From Candidatus Gastranaerophilales bacterium (GTDB taxonomy: Bacteria; Cyanobacteriota; Vampirovibrionia; Gastranaerophilales; Gastranaerophilaceae): a stretch of 46,545 nucleotides of DNA. How positions within the stretch are numbered: position 1 is the first letter of the stretch; the number at the start of each line of letters is the position of its first letter. The position numbers were made by a program, and so were the translations under genes. The notes below the pieces were generated by a model, which did no database searches, was not told where the DNA came from, and saw nothing but the letters and a program-made list of their open reading frames with translations. Positions 1 through 9,083 of the stretch are shown here, piece by piece. The stretch covers positions 1-46,545 of the forward strand of contig CALUSQ010000016.1 in the NCBI GenBank assembly GCA_944323475.1, in the 5' to 3' direction.

Positions 1-3000
1 GGCCAATTGGATTGCATTCAGAGGATCTGATTTTATTCTTACGCCTGCTCCATTTGTATAGTCGAAGGTATTCACGAACGTATAGCTTATTAACAAGCTT
101 GGTTGTAAGATTATTTTTCCTTCTTTAAATTCAAAGTTATATCCTGTTTTATTTCCTATTCCGGCTAACAGCATTGTATAGTTTTCTGTTCCATACATTG
201 TTGTTGCATCGCCTGCTGTTGCTCCTACTGACAAGGTTGTTGCGTTGAAGAAGTTTCCTTTATAGAAGGTTGCTGTTGAACCCAAGATTCCTCCGTTTTG
301 GTAAGCATCTACTCCGGAGTATCTTTGGCTTGCTCCGTTATATCCTACATATCCTGTTAGGACTCTTTCCCAACCTTTTGATATTGGGGTAAGGTTTGTA
401 TCGTATCCTATTAATGTTCCATAGTTTATATTTGAAACTTTAGGACCGTTATTCAGCGGGATATTTTCGAAGCTTGCATATGGTTTTACCCAGAAGCCTG
501 ATGATTCTTCTTTTGTTAGCAAAGGTGAGAAGGTTCCGACGTCTGTTGCATCTCCTGTTGGCGAGAGGGCGTATCGGTTATTATTTTTCATTGCTACTCG
601 TTCCAGATACGGGATATTCATGAAGGTATCTGCGTGTTGGAATGCGTAGTTAAATGTTTGGAGTTGGGTTGTATATGCGCCTGCTTGGGTTGCAACGCTT
701 GGGGCTGTTACTGCAGGGTTAAAGTCATCTATTGTTCCTGTTGAGCCTCTTACGAATGTAAAGAAGCCTTGGTGGTCATTTTCGTCCACGCTATAGTTCA
801 CGTCGTATTTATATATTGGGGAGTATATTGTATTTGTTCCTTTATATGATGTTGGAGATTCGCCTGTATATTCTACGTTATTTGCGAGATATTCATCGGC
901 GAAGAGTATTTTTACACTATCTTTTTCTGTTGTTGATATTAAGTTGAGGTTATTGACGTTAATTATTGCATCATCAGATATATTATATGTATCTGCAGTT
1001 ATTCTATCCATTGATTCATTTTCAAGGTCGACATCCACTGACAGGTTTGTAGTTCCTGTAAGGTTCAGAGTTGGGACGTGCATTGTTCCTATTGTATCGT
1101 TATTAAGATACATAGTACCTGAATTCAGAGTTAGAGATTGTGAATTATCGAATACATTTTCTTTAGAGAGGTAGAGGTTAGTATTATCCAGAGATACATT
1201 TGCATTATTTATATTATTACTAATAGTAATTTTTGACTTATCGTCGCCTGTTAGTGCGAGTTTATATCCTTTGGTGCCGTCTATTGTGTCATTGAGGATT
1301 ATTTCGCCCTGATTTATGGCATTCATAGTTATTGTTTTATCTGCATTATTCATTTGGACAGCTTGTGTATTTCCGGAGAACTCTGTTTTTCCGGCGTCGG
1401 CTGTAATATTGATATCGACATTAGATTTTATAGCTGTGCCATCTGTATTTTTGAAAGAAGCATTTGTAAGGTTAACTTTTGAGTTTATATTTTCAGCATT
1501 GATAGCAAAGTTTTTAGCGTTATTTATTGATGTATTTGAGATATTTAGGGTTGTTTCATTTTGTAGGTCGAACATCGTGTGTTTGTTTGCGTCTATTGTT
1601 GATGGTGTTGTTGTGCCAATACCATTTATATTCAAAGTTCCCTTTGATGTTGTATCTAGGTCTTTTGATGCTATATAGTTATCTGTTGTTCTAAAGTTAA
1701 AGTTTCTTTCTTCATTTGATTCTTTTGTTGTTATTATGTCTAATGTATCGTAGATTTTATCTTTTAATATTTTTATTGAGTCATTTATTGTATTTGTTGT
1801 TGTGAGGGTTATACCTCCTTGTTGCGTAAACAATTCATCGTTATACAAGGTATTTGATAAATTTGCCAAAGTATCGTCTACTTCTTGGATATTTGAGCCC
1901 AGTTCAAGCTGCAAGTTTGATGATTGATTTGTATTTTTAATAACTTGTACTGTTATTGCATCTTCTGTTGTTGAGCCTATCGTATTTATTGTACTTACTA
2001 TAAGTGTGCCTGTTGATTCATTTTGGGTTGTTATTGTATCTGAGGTTTTATCAATCAGATTTATATCCAAGTTAAGTTTTGTATTTTCTCCTGCTGTCAT
2101 TGACACAAAGTTGTAGTCGTGGGTGTCGTTGTTTGCAAGGTCTACTGTTACGTTGTCGGATGATACATTTGCGTTTGTTACATCATTGTATAAAGAGACA
2201 GTACCTGTGCCATCGCCTGTAAGAGAAAGATTGTATGCATGGTCGGAAGTTTCCCATAATTTATTTGATGATTGATAATATGAACCGCCTGATATTTTGT
2301 CGTCTATTTGGATTTTGCCGTTATTTATTGCATTAAGTGTAAGAGTTGTTTCTCTCTGAATTATTCCTGATGAATTTGCTAAGTTTGCAACATATATTGC
2401 ATTTTGATCTTTTACTCCGTTAGATTCTGTATAGTTTCCGGAGATTAAAGTATTAGCATTGTCAGTATTAAGAGTAAGGTCATAGTTTGTAAATATAGCT
2501 CCGCCTTTAGCTGTAGTGCCTGACGCATGGTTGTTTAAGAAATTGTTATTTGTTAGTCCTATTTGTGCAACATTTGTGGATGAGTAGATATAGTTGTATA
2601 TTGCACCGCCAAGAGCATAGCTAGAACCAGATTGAGCATAGTTGCCTATAAAATCGCCTGTGATATCTCCGATTGTTGCATTCGAACCGTTATTATAAAT
2701 CGCTCCGCCTCTGGCAGAAGAACTAGATTGAGCATAGTTGCCTATAAAATCGCCTGTGATATCTCCGATTGTAGCAATACTATTATAAGAATAGTTATAA
2801 ATCGCTCCGCCAGAGGCAGAAGTAAAACCTGAAGAATAGTTGCCTATAAAATCGCCTGTGATATTGCCAATTGTTGTAATTGAATTATCCGTATGATTAT
2901 ATATAGCTCCGCCATAGGCATAAGATTCTGTCGATTGTGCATAGTTACCTATAAAATCGCCTGTGATATCTCCTATTGTGACAGTATCTGCATATGAGCC

Positions 3001-4665
3001 ATAATTATAGATTGCACCACCACATGAAGAATGATTACCAATAAAATCAGCATTTATATTACCAATTTCAGCAATTGAATCTTTAGAATAATTATAAATA
3101 GCACCACCTTGGGAAGAAGATCCTTTAGTATAGTTACCAATAAAGTTTCCTGTTATATTTCCAATCACTGATTCTGAAGCAGAATAAAATTCTTGATAAT
3201 TGTAAATTGCGCCACCTCTGGCATATTTATCAGAAATGAAATTACCAATAAAATCTCCTGTTATATTCCCAATTTCTCCACTGTTAAAAATAGCACCACC
3301 AGCGGCAACATTATCATAAGAAGCACCTGTAGAAGAAACATAGTTACCCACAAAATCGCCACTTATATTTCCTATTTCTGAATCATAGCTATAAATAGCA
3401 CCACCCATAGCAACTTCACTTGAAGAATACGCATAGTTATTAATATAATCACCAGTAATATCACCGATTGTTGCATGAGAGTTATAAATCGCTCCGCCAT
3501 TGGCATAAGAAGAACCGGAAACATAGTTACCTATAAAATCGCCTGTGATATTATCTATGGTTGCTCTGTTATAATTATAAATCGCTCCGCCATAGGCAGA
3601 AGAAGAATTTGATTTAGCATAGTTGCCTATAAAATCTCCTGTAATATTACTAATTGTTCCTTCGTTATAAATCGCCCCGCCTTTGGGAGAAGCCTCAGTT
3701 GAAAAAGCATAGTTGCCTATAAAATCTCCTGTAATATTTCCAAACTCACCCCAATAATTATAAATCGCTCCGCCATTGGCATCAGAAGAATCTGATTGAG
3801 CATAGTTACCTATAAAATCACCTGTTATATTTCCGATTATTACAGGAAACAGACCATAAGTAGTTAAATTATTAATTGCACCGCCTTCGGCTGTAGATTT
3901 TTCAGAATAAACATAGTTACTAATAAAATTAGCTGTAATATTTCCTATTGTTCCACCATAATAATTACGAATTGCACCTCCGGAAGCAGAAGAACTTGAA
4001 TTAGATTGAGCATAGTTGCCTATAAAATCTCCAGTGATATCTCCGATTGTTCCCCTATCATTATAAATCGCTCCACCTTTGGAAGTAGTTGATTTTTCTA
4101 CAAAATCATTATTTATATTTGCACCGTTCTGATTAGTTGTTATTCTGTCAGGTGCAAGACGTGCAGGGTCTGTGTAGTAGTTGATTGTATAAGAAAATGC
4201 ATCAGTTGTTCCGTCTGATGAAGGTGTTTGGACTGTAAATGTTTTTGTTTCTCCTCCTGCATTTTTATATCCATATTCTGTTTGTTTCAAGGTTACTGTA
4301 TAGTATTTGGGGACAAGTTTATTTTCAGTGTCAGACCACTCATATCTTGTTACTGTATTTGTTCCGGGGGAATCTGCTGGTGTATAGGTATATGCTGATT
4401 CAGGGTAGATTTGAGGGGGGGCGGTATCGGGGATGGTTGTACCTGCGTTATGGAGTTTATCGAGGGTAGGTACAGGTGGGGTATCTGCTGCGAGAGATGG
4501 TATTGCTCCAAAGATAGAAAAGGCGACGCTCAATGCTGCCAAGAGGAGTTTATTTGGTTTTATTTTTTTTATTATTTTTTTATTTTCTTTTTCTTTTGTT
4601 ATTATTCTTTCTTGGGGGGGGTCATACAAGTCGAGATTAGTAAATACCAACGCACATTTACTCAT
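1..4665 (-). CDS. Giant autotransporter-type adhesin with Pmp-like repeats (3' end outside window)
   Basis: The frame stays open from an ATG at 4665 to base 1, about 1,555 codons. GAGG lies 8 nt before the ATG, and the frame has a stop upstream near 4736. Residues 1-36 are charged, a hydrophobic core follows at about 39-57 (KLLLAALSVAFSIFG), and SLAA|D looks like a Sec cleavage site near residue 60. Residues of about 195-725 hold some 17 repeats with the GGAIYN and DFIGNY (FxxN) motifs of chlamydial Pmp proteins. A long Thr/Asn-rich, probably beta-helical stretch follows. The last part (for example ISYTFVNTFDYTN near bases 60-90) resembles the beta-strands of an autotransporter barrel. I infer a type V, self-exported surface protein. 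The barrel end and stop codon lie outside the window. The ligand is unknown, and 'adhesin' rests only on architecture. Confidence 0.85.
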   Translation of the reverse strand, partial: MSKCALVFTNLDLYDPPQERIITKEKENKKIIKKIKPNKLLLAALSVAFSIFGAIPSLAADTPPVPTLDKLHNAGTTIPDTAPPQIYPESAYTYTPADSPGTNTVTRYEWSDTENKLVPKYYTVTLKQTEYGYKNAGGETKTFTVQTPSSDGTTDAFSYTINYYTDPARLAPDRITTNQNGANINNDFVEKSTTSKGGAIYNDRGTIGDITGDFIGNYAQSNSSSSASGGAIRNYYGGTIGNITANFISNYVYSEKSTAEGGAINNLTTYGLFPVIIGNITGDFIGNYAQSDSSDANGGAIYNYWGEFGNITGDFIGNYAFSTEASPKGGAIYNEGTISNITGDFIGNYAKSNSSSAYGGAIYNYNRATIDNITGDFIGNYVSGSSYANGGAIYNSHATIGDITGDYINNYAYSSSEVAMGGAIYSYDSEIGNISGDFVGNYVSSTGASYDNVAAGGAIFNSGEIGNITGDFIGNFISDKYARGGAIYNYQEFYSASESVIGNITGNFIGNYTKGSSSQGGAIYNYSKDSIAEIGNINADFIGNHSSCGGAIYNYGSYADTVTIGDITGDFIGNYAQSTESYAYGGAIYNHTDNSITTIGNITGDFIGNYSSGFTSASGGAIYNYSYNSIATIGDITGDFIGNYAQSSSSARGGAIYNNGSNATIGDITGDFIGNYAQSGSSYALGGAIYNYIYSSTNVAQIGLTNNNFLNNHASGTTAKGGAIFTNYDLTLNTDNANTLISGNYTESNGVKDQNAIYVANLANSSGIIQRETTLTLNAINNGKIQIDDKISGGSYYQSSNKLWETSDHAYNLSLTGDGTGTVSLYNDVTNANVSSDNVTVDLANNDTHDYNFVSMTAGENTKLNLDINLIDKTSDTITTQNESTGTLIVSTINTIGSTTEDAITVQVIKNTNQSSNLQLELGSNIQEVDDTLANLSNTLYNDELFTQQGGITLTTTNTINDSIKILKDKIYDTLDIITTKESNEERNFNFRTTDNYIASKDLDTTSKGTLNINGIGTTTPSTIDANKHTMFDLQNETTLNISNTSINNAKNFAINAENINSKVNLTNASFKNTDGTAIKSNVDINITADAGKTEFSGNTQAVQMNNADKTITMNAINQGEIILNDTIDGTKGYKLALTGDDKSKITISNNINNANVSLDNTNLYLSKENVFDNSQSLTLNSGTMYLNNDTIGTMHVPTLNLTGTTNLSVDVDLENESMDRITADTYNISDDAIINVNNLNLISTTEKDSVKILFADEYLANNVEYTGESPTSYKGTNTIYSPIYKYDVNYSVDENDHQGFFTFVRGSTGTIDDFNPAVTAPSVATQAGAYTTQLQTFNYAFQHADTFMNIPYLERVAMKNNNRYALSPTGDATDVGTFSPLLTKEESSGFWVKPYASFENIPLNNGPKVSNINYGTLIGYDTNLTPISKGWERVLTGYVGYNGASQRYSGVDAYQNGGILGSTATFYKGNFFNATTLSVGATAGDATTMYGTENYTMLLAGIGNKTGYNFEFKEGKIILQPSLLISYTFVNTFDYTNGAGVRIKSDPLNAIQLA
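2485..4090 (-). repeat. About 17 tandem ~98-bp repeats coding for Pmp-type GGAI/FxxN units
   Basis: Reading the minus strand, GGAI-type codons recur about every 84-111 bases, near 4075, 3975, 3885, 3775, 3675, 3585, 3495, 3403, 3297, 3210, 3105, 3015, 2910, 2800, 2700, 2600 and 2490. Between them lies a conserved IGxITGDFIGNYAQ-like segment. Several copies are almost identical at DNA level (for example around 2630-2690 and 2733-2790), which suggests recent duplication or gene conversion. All spacings keep the frame. Each unit of about 33 residues would add one rung-like piece to a beta-helical passenger domain. Confidence 0.85.
4614..4621 (-). repeat. C8 homopolymer near the adhesin start codon (possible phase-variation tract)
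   Basis: Eight G on the plus strand read as eight C in the coding strand. They encode Asp-Pro-Pro at residues 15-17, between the start codon and the signal-peptide core. A second run of seven (4415-4421) lies shortly after the signal peptide. At the given length the frame is open (ON). Gain or loss of one base would put the signal peptide out of frame, and no ATG, GTG or TTG lies between the tract and the hydrophobic core to rescue it. Poly-C or poly-G tracts in surface-protein genes often vary by slippage; variation here is inferred. Confidence 0.55.
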
Positions 4666-4802
4666 ACCATCAGCCTCATGTTTCGAACTACCATTTTTTT
4701 TAAAAACTAGTCTTTTAATGCCCAAATTCTTGTTTTTTTAAACATGGAAATTGAAATTTATAAAAATAATGTACAAAAATAAGATTTAGGTAAGCATGTA
4801 AT

Positions 4803-4831
4803 TTGTACAAAAATTTTTTTCGTAAGATAAT
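4803..4831 (+). promoter_or_regulatory. Candidate sigma70 promoter for the acetate-CoA ligase gene
   Basis: TTGTAC at 4803-4808 and GATAAT at 4826-4831 are 17 bases apart, about 90 bases before the start codon. The -10 matches consensus at five of six positions and the -35 at only three. The sequence GTACAAAAAT occurs twice in this divergent intergenic region (4771-4780 and 4805-4814), the second copy overlapping the -35, so it may be an operator half-site pair. Confidence 0.4.
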
Positions 4832-4920
4832 TAATAGTGTTAGGTTATTACAATTTTTTTAAAATTTTTAAATTTAAAATAGTTTCTTAAAACATATAAA
4901 CCAAAAGGAAAGGTAAAAAA

Positions 4921-7086
4921 ATGCTAAAAGAACAATTAGACAAAATCATGCGTCCGAAATCAGTCGCAGTAATCGGAGCATCAACCAAACCAAAAACTAT
5001 TGGTTCTGAAATTATGCAAAGACTTAGGGATTACAAATTCAACGGAAATATTTATCCTGTTAACCCAAAAGGCGGTATAATTGAAGGATTTCAAGCTTAT
5101 ACATCAGTTGCAGAAATCCCTGGAGAAGTGGATCTTGCTGTAATTGTAGTTAATGCAAAATTTGTATTGGACACAATCGATCAATGCCATGCAAAAGGTA
5201 TCAAAGGGCTTTGTATCATTACTGCAGGTTTTAAAGAAACAGGCAAAGAAGGTGCAGAAGCAGAAAAACAATTACTTGCAAAAGTTCGTGAATACGGTAT
5301 GAGATGTGTAGGACCAAACTGTCTTGGTGTTTTGAATACAAACCCAGAAATAAGAATGGATGCTACTTTTGCAGAATCTCTTCCTGTTGCAGGTGATATC
5401 GGTTTTGTTTCTCAATCAGGTGCTTTAGGCGGCGGTATTTTGAATATCCTAAAAGACCTTAACCTAGGTTTTGCACAATTCATTTCTATCGGTAACCAAG
5501 CAGATGTTAATGCAGAAACAGCTCTTGAATACTGGGAAAATGATGACGATGTTAAACAAATTCTTTTGTATATGGAATCAATACAAAATCCTGCTAATTT
5601 CAGAAAATTAGCTACAAGAATTACTAAAAAGAAACCAATCTTGGCTCTTAAAGCAGGTCGTTCTGCCGCAGGTGCTTCAGCTGCATCATCTCACACAGGT
5701 TCATTAGCAGGTGCTGACAAAGCCGCTGATGCATTACTCAAACAATGCGGTGTAATAAGAGAATTTTCTTTGAAGAATCTTTTTGCAAACGCAAAAGCAT
5801 TCTCTAACTGCCCAATTCCTAAAGGAAACAGAGTAGCTATCGTTACAAACTCTGGCGGTCCAGGAATTATGGCAACAGACGCTGTATGTGAATCAGGTAT
5901 GCAAATGGCAAAAATATCTGACAAAACAAAAGAAGAATTGAGAAGTTTCCTTCCTTCTGCAGCAAGTGTTAAAAACCCAATCGATATGATTGCTTCAGCT
6001 CCTATCGAACACTACAAACAAACACTTGAAACTGTTTTGAAAGATCCAGAAGTTGATATGGTTGCTGTTATCTATCTTCCTTTCTTAGGTTTGAAAGATA
6101 TTGATGTTGCTAAAGCATTGATGGAAATTAAAGCTAAAAATCCTGAAAAACCAATACTTGGTGTATTCATGACAACAAGCGAATTCTTTACAGAAATTTC
6201 AAAAATGGATGTTAATATGCCATTTTATATGTATGCTGAAGAAGCTGCAGAAGCTATGGCAAGACTTGACAGACAAAGAAAATGGATGGAAAGACCTGAA
6301 GGCAAAATGCCTGTTTATGATGTTGACAAAGCTAAAGCTGAAAGAATCATCAAAGCAGCTGTTGCTGACGGACGTGCTCAATTGACTACATTGGAATCAA
6401 TTGATGTATTGGATGCTTACGGTATTAGAGCTTGCAAATACGGTCTGGCTACTAACGAAGAAGAAGTTGTTAACCTCGGTAACTCTATCGGATATCCGGT
6501 TGTTATGAAAATGACTTCAAAAACAACTTCTCACAAAACAGATGTTGGTGGTGTAAGAGTTAACATCCAATCTGAAGAACAATTAAGAGCTGAATATCAA
6601 GACTTAATTGCAAAATTAACAGAAAAAGGACTCATTGACGGTCTTGAAGGTGTAATCATTCAAGAAATGGTTAAAGGCAACCGTGAAATGGTTTGCGGTA
6701 TTGCAACAGACCCACAATACGGTCCTATGATGATGTTCGGTTTAGGCGGCGTATTCATTGAAACAATGAAAGACGTTACATTCAGAATTGCTCCTTTAAC
6801 AGATGTTGATGCTGATGAAATGATTAAATCAGTTAAAGCATACGAATTGTTAAAAGGTGCAAGAGGTACAAAACCTGCTGATATGGCTCAAATCCAAGAA
6901 ACTCTATTGAGATTGTCTCAAATGGTTAATGACTTCAAATTCATTGATGAATTGGATATCAACCCATTACTCATCTCTGAAAAAACAGGTGAAGGCATTG
7001 CTGTTGACGGACGTATTAAAGTTAGAGTTGAAGAAGTTAAAGAATACTTCGGATGTGGAACAGAATGTTGTTCTTGCTCTAAATAA
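4921..7086 (+). CDS. Acetate-CoA ligase (ADP-forming), fused alpha and beta subunits
   Basis: This 721-residue cytosolic enzyme should interconvert an acyl-CoA (typically acetyl-CoA) + ADP + Pi with the acid + CoA + ATP, a substrate-level phosphorylation step of fermentation. Domain order is a CoA-binding Rossmann domain (about 1-140; SVAVIGAS), succinyl-CoA-ligase-like domains (about 150-440) and an ATP-grasp domain (about 490-705). The phospho-histidine is probably H258 in SSHTGSLAG, and the second conserved His is H538 in SHKTDVGGV. AAAGGAAAGG precedes the ATG with good spacing. The gene stands alone, with a strong terminator after it. The C-terminus is odd: GCGTECCSCSK packs four cysteines into the last ten residues, which is not part of the catalytic fold I know. 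The acid used (acetate or another) cannot be told from sequence. Confidence 0.92.
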   Translation: MLKEQLDKIMRPKSVAVIGASTKPKTIGSEIMQRLRDYKFNGNIYPVNPKGGIIEGFQAYTSVAEIPGEVDLAVIVVNAKFVLDTIDQCHAKGIKGLCIITAGFKETGKEGAEAEKQLLAKVREYGMRCVGPNCLGVLNTNPEIRMDATFAESLPVAGDIGFVSQSGALGGGILNILKDLNLGFAQFISIGNQADVNAETALEYWENDDDVKQILLYMESIQNPANFRKLATRITKKKPILALKAGRSAAGASAASSHTGSLAGADKAADALLKQCGVIREFSLKNLFANAKAFSNCPIPKGNRVAIVTNSGGPGIMATDAVCESGMQMAKISDKTKEELRSFLPSAASVKNPIDMIASAPIEHYKQTLETVLKDPEVDMVAVIYLPFLGLKDIDVAKALMEIKAKNPEKPILGVFMTTSEFFTEISKMDVNMPFYMYAEEAAEAMARLDRQRKWMERPEGKMPVYDVDKAKAERIIKAAVADGRAQLTTLESIDVLDAYGIRACKYGLATNEEEVVNLGNSIGYPVVMKMTSKTTSHKTDVGGVRVNIQSEEQLRAEYQDLIAKLTEKGLIDGLEGVIIQEMVKGNREMVCGIATDPQYGPMMMFGLGGVFIETMKDVTFRIAPLTDVDADEMIKSVKAYELLKGARGTKPADMAQIQETLLRLSQMVNDFKFIDELDINPLLISEKTGEGIAVDGRIKVRVEEVKEYFGCGTECCSCSK

Positions 7087-7103
7087 GCACTGTTTCTAAA
7101 CAG

Positions 7104-7136
7104 AAAAAAGAGGTCTGATATGCAGACCTCTTTTTT
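7104..7136 (+). terminator. Rho-independent terminator after the acetate-CoA ligase gene
   Basis: A perfect 14-base inverted repeat (7104-7117 and 7123-7136, core GAGGTCTG/CAGACCTC) has a 5-base loop ATATG and ends in a run of six T. It lies 18 bases after the stop codon. Confidence 0.92.
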
Positions 7137-7170
7137 AATATCTTTATAAAATATTAATATACATTCACTT

Positions 7171-7190
7171 TTCAAAAATAATTTTTTGAA
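7171..7190. promoter_or_regulatory. Perfect 8-4-8 palindrome in the glmS upstream region
   Basis: TTCAAAAA and TTTTTGAA flank TAAT, a perfect dyad about 46 bases before the glmS start. It overlaps the only reasonable -35-like hexamer, TTGAAA at 7186-7191. It could be an operator, though AT-rich DNA produces such dyads by chance. Confidence 0.3.
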
Positions 7191-7235
7191 ATAAAATTTT
7201 AGAATAAATTCATAGACAATTTGAGGAAAGATAAA

Positions 7236-9083
7236 ATGTGTGGAATTGTTGGATATGTTGGTTCAAGATCCGTTGTCGATATTTTGCTTAACGGACTTAG
7301 CAAACTTGAATATAGAGGATATGATTCAGCAGGAATAGCTATAAACTCTGAAGGTAAAGTAAAAATTTACAAAGCAGAAGGTAAACTTCAAAACCTCAAA
7401 GATTTGTTAGAACAACATAAATCCGAAATAAAAGAAACAACTTGTGGTATAGGGCATATAAGATGGGCAACTCATGGTTTGCCAAACACAACAAACGCTC
7501 ACCCTCATACTTGCAACTGTGGGAAGTTGGCTATTGTTCACAATGGTATTATTGAAAACTATAAAGAACTTAAAGAAGAACTTCTAAACAAAGGTTGTGA
7601 ATTCAAATCAGAAACAGATACTGAAGTTGTTGCACATCTTATTGCTCAAGAATATTCAAAATATAATGATTTACCAAAAGCAGTTAGAGCTGCTGCAAAA
7701 AGACTAAAAGGAGCATATGCTCTTTGTATAATGCATCAAGATGACCCAAATCTAATTGTTGGAACAAGAAAAAATGCGCCTCTTATTGTTGCTCTCGGAC
7801 AAGGCGAAAATTTCCTTGCTTCAGATTCTCCTGCTATTATTGAATATACAAAAAGAGTTATCTATCTTGATGATGACCAAGTTGCAGTTCTGTCACCTAC
7901 AAGTGTTTTAGTTACAGATATTGACGGCAAACAGGTAACAAAAAAAGAAGAAATCCTTCCTTGGGAACCTGTATCTATGAGCAAAATGGGATACAAACAT
8001 TTTATGCTCAAGGAAATTCATGAACAGCCCGATGTAATCAGAAATGTTCTTTCAGGCAAATTACCGGATATTACAAAACACATCGTATTGGATGAAGTTA
8101 AACTTACAAAAGAAGAAATTAAAAATTTAAAAAGAATAGAGATTATTGCATGCGGAACCTCTTTGCATGCAGCAATGGTTGCAAAATATATTCTTGAAAC
8201 CTTCACGAACATCCCTGTTGATGTTGAAGCATCAAGTGAATATATTTACAGAAAAACTGTAACTGATTCAAACACACTTGTTATCGGTATATCTCAATCC
8301 GGTGAAACTTCAGATACAATCACAGCTATAAGACAAGCAAAAGCTGTTGGATCACATGTTTTGATTATCACAAACAGACCCGATTCAATTATGGCAAGAG
8401 AAGCCCACAGCTTGATTCCTGTTAACGCAGGTATAGAAGTTAGTGTGGCAGCTACAAAATCTTTTAATGCACAGTTAATTGCATTGTATCTGTTTGCCTT
8501 TTACATTGCTGAAATAAAAGAATCTTTTGACAAAGATAAAATCCAAAAATTGAAACACGAAATGCTTTTATTGCCACAAAAAATTGAAACAATACTTTCT
8601 CATGAAGAAAGCATTATAAAATGTGCAAGAGCATTTGCGTCTACTAGAAACTTTATTTATATTGCAAGAGGAATCAACTATCCTACAGCGCTTGAAGGTG
8701 CATTAAAGCTTAAAGAAATCAGTTATATCAACGCAACTGGTTATCCAGCAGGAGAATTAAAACATGGACCGATTGCAATGCTTGATGAAACAATGCCTGT
8801 TTTAGCAATACTAATGCCTGGTAGCATTGTGTACGAAAAAGTTTTATCAAATGCAGAAGAAGCAAAAGCAAGAAACGCAAGAATGATAGCACTTACTTCA
8901 GCAGAAGACCCGCATCTTGAAGATGTATTTGAATACATTCTAAAAGTTCCACAGGTTGATGAATATCTATCACCGGTAATCACATCAGTTCCATTGCAGC
9001 TTCTTGCATATTATATTGCAGAATTTTTAGGTAAAGATGTTGACCAACCAAGAAACCTTGCAAAATCAGTTACGGTAGAGTAA
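7236..9083 (+). CDS. glmS: Glutamine--fructose-6-phosphate aminotransferase (isomerizing)
   Basis: GlmS makes glucosamine-6-phosphate from fructose-6-phosphate and glutamine, the first step to UDP-GlcNAc for peptidoglycan and lipid A. The protein has 615 residues, normal for the family. The ATG at 7236 is chosen over the in-frame TTG at 7221 because it gives M-C-G-I-V, exposing the Cys2 nucleophile after Met removal, and because GAGGAAAG at 7223-7230 is then its ribosome-binding site. The N-terminal Ntn glutaminase domain (about 1-220) has RWATHG and HNGIIENY. Two SIS sugar-isomerase domains follow (about 285-600; SQSGETSDT, and GELKHGPIA). It ends in the canonical AKSVTVE. No glmS ribozyme is apparent in the short leader. 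A tiny ORF overlaps its stop codon. Confidence 0.97.
   Translation: MCGIVGYVGSRSVVDILLNGLSKLEYRGYDSAGIAINSEGKVKIYKAEGKLQNLKDLLEQHKSEIKETTCGIGHIRWATHGLPNTTNAHPHTCNCGKLAIVHNGIIENYKELKEELLNKGCEFKSETDTEVVAHLIAQEYSKYNDLPKAVRAAAKRLKGAYALCIMHQDDPNLIVGTRKNAPLIVALGQGENFLASDSPAIIEYTKRVIYLDDDQVAVLSPTSVLVTDIDGKQVTKKEEILPWEPVSMSKMGYKHFMLKEIHEQPDVIRNVLSGKLPDITKHIVLDEVKLTKEEIKNLKRIEIIACGTSLHAAMVAKYILETFTNIPVDVEASSEYIYRKTVTDSNTLVIGISQSGETSDTITAIRQAKAVGSHVLIITNRPDSIMAREAHSLIPVNAGIEVSVAATKSFNAQLIALYLFAFYIAEIKESFDKDKIQKLKHEMLLLPQKIETILSHEESIIKCARAFASTRNFIYIARGINYPTALEGALKLKEISYINATGYPAGELKHGPIAMLDETMPVLAILMPGSIVYEKVLSNAEEAKARNARMIALTSAEDPHLEDVFEYILKVPQVDEYLSPVITSVPLQLLAYYIAEFLGKDVDQPRNLAKSVTVE

Noticed and set aside
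944..3381. Plus-strand ORFs of 62-120 codons within the adhesin gene
   Set aside because: They are shadows of the long minus-strand frame, with odd composition and no ribosome-binding sites.
2485..4090. Regular ~98-base repeats that might be read as a CRISPR array
   Set aside because: The repeats and the parts between them form one open frame of GGAI/FxxN units; there are no unique spacers of constant size and no cas genes.
7221..7235. TTG start of glmS
   Set aside because: It would bury the essential Cys2 and would overlap the ribosome-binding site of the ATG at 7236.
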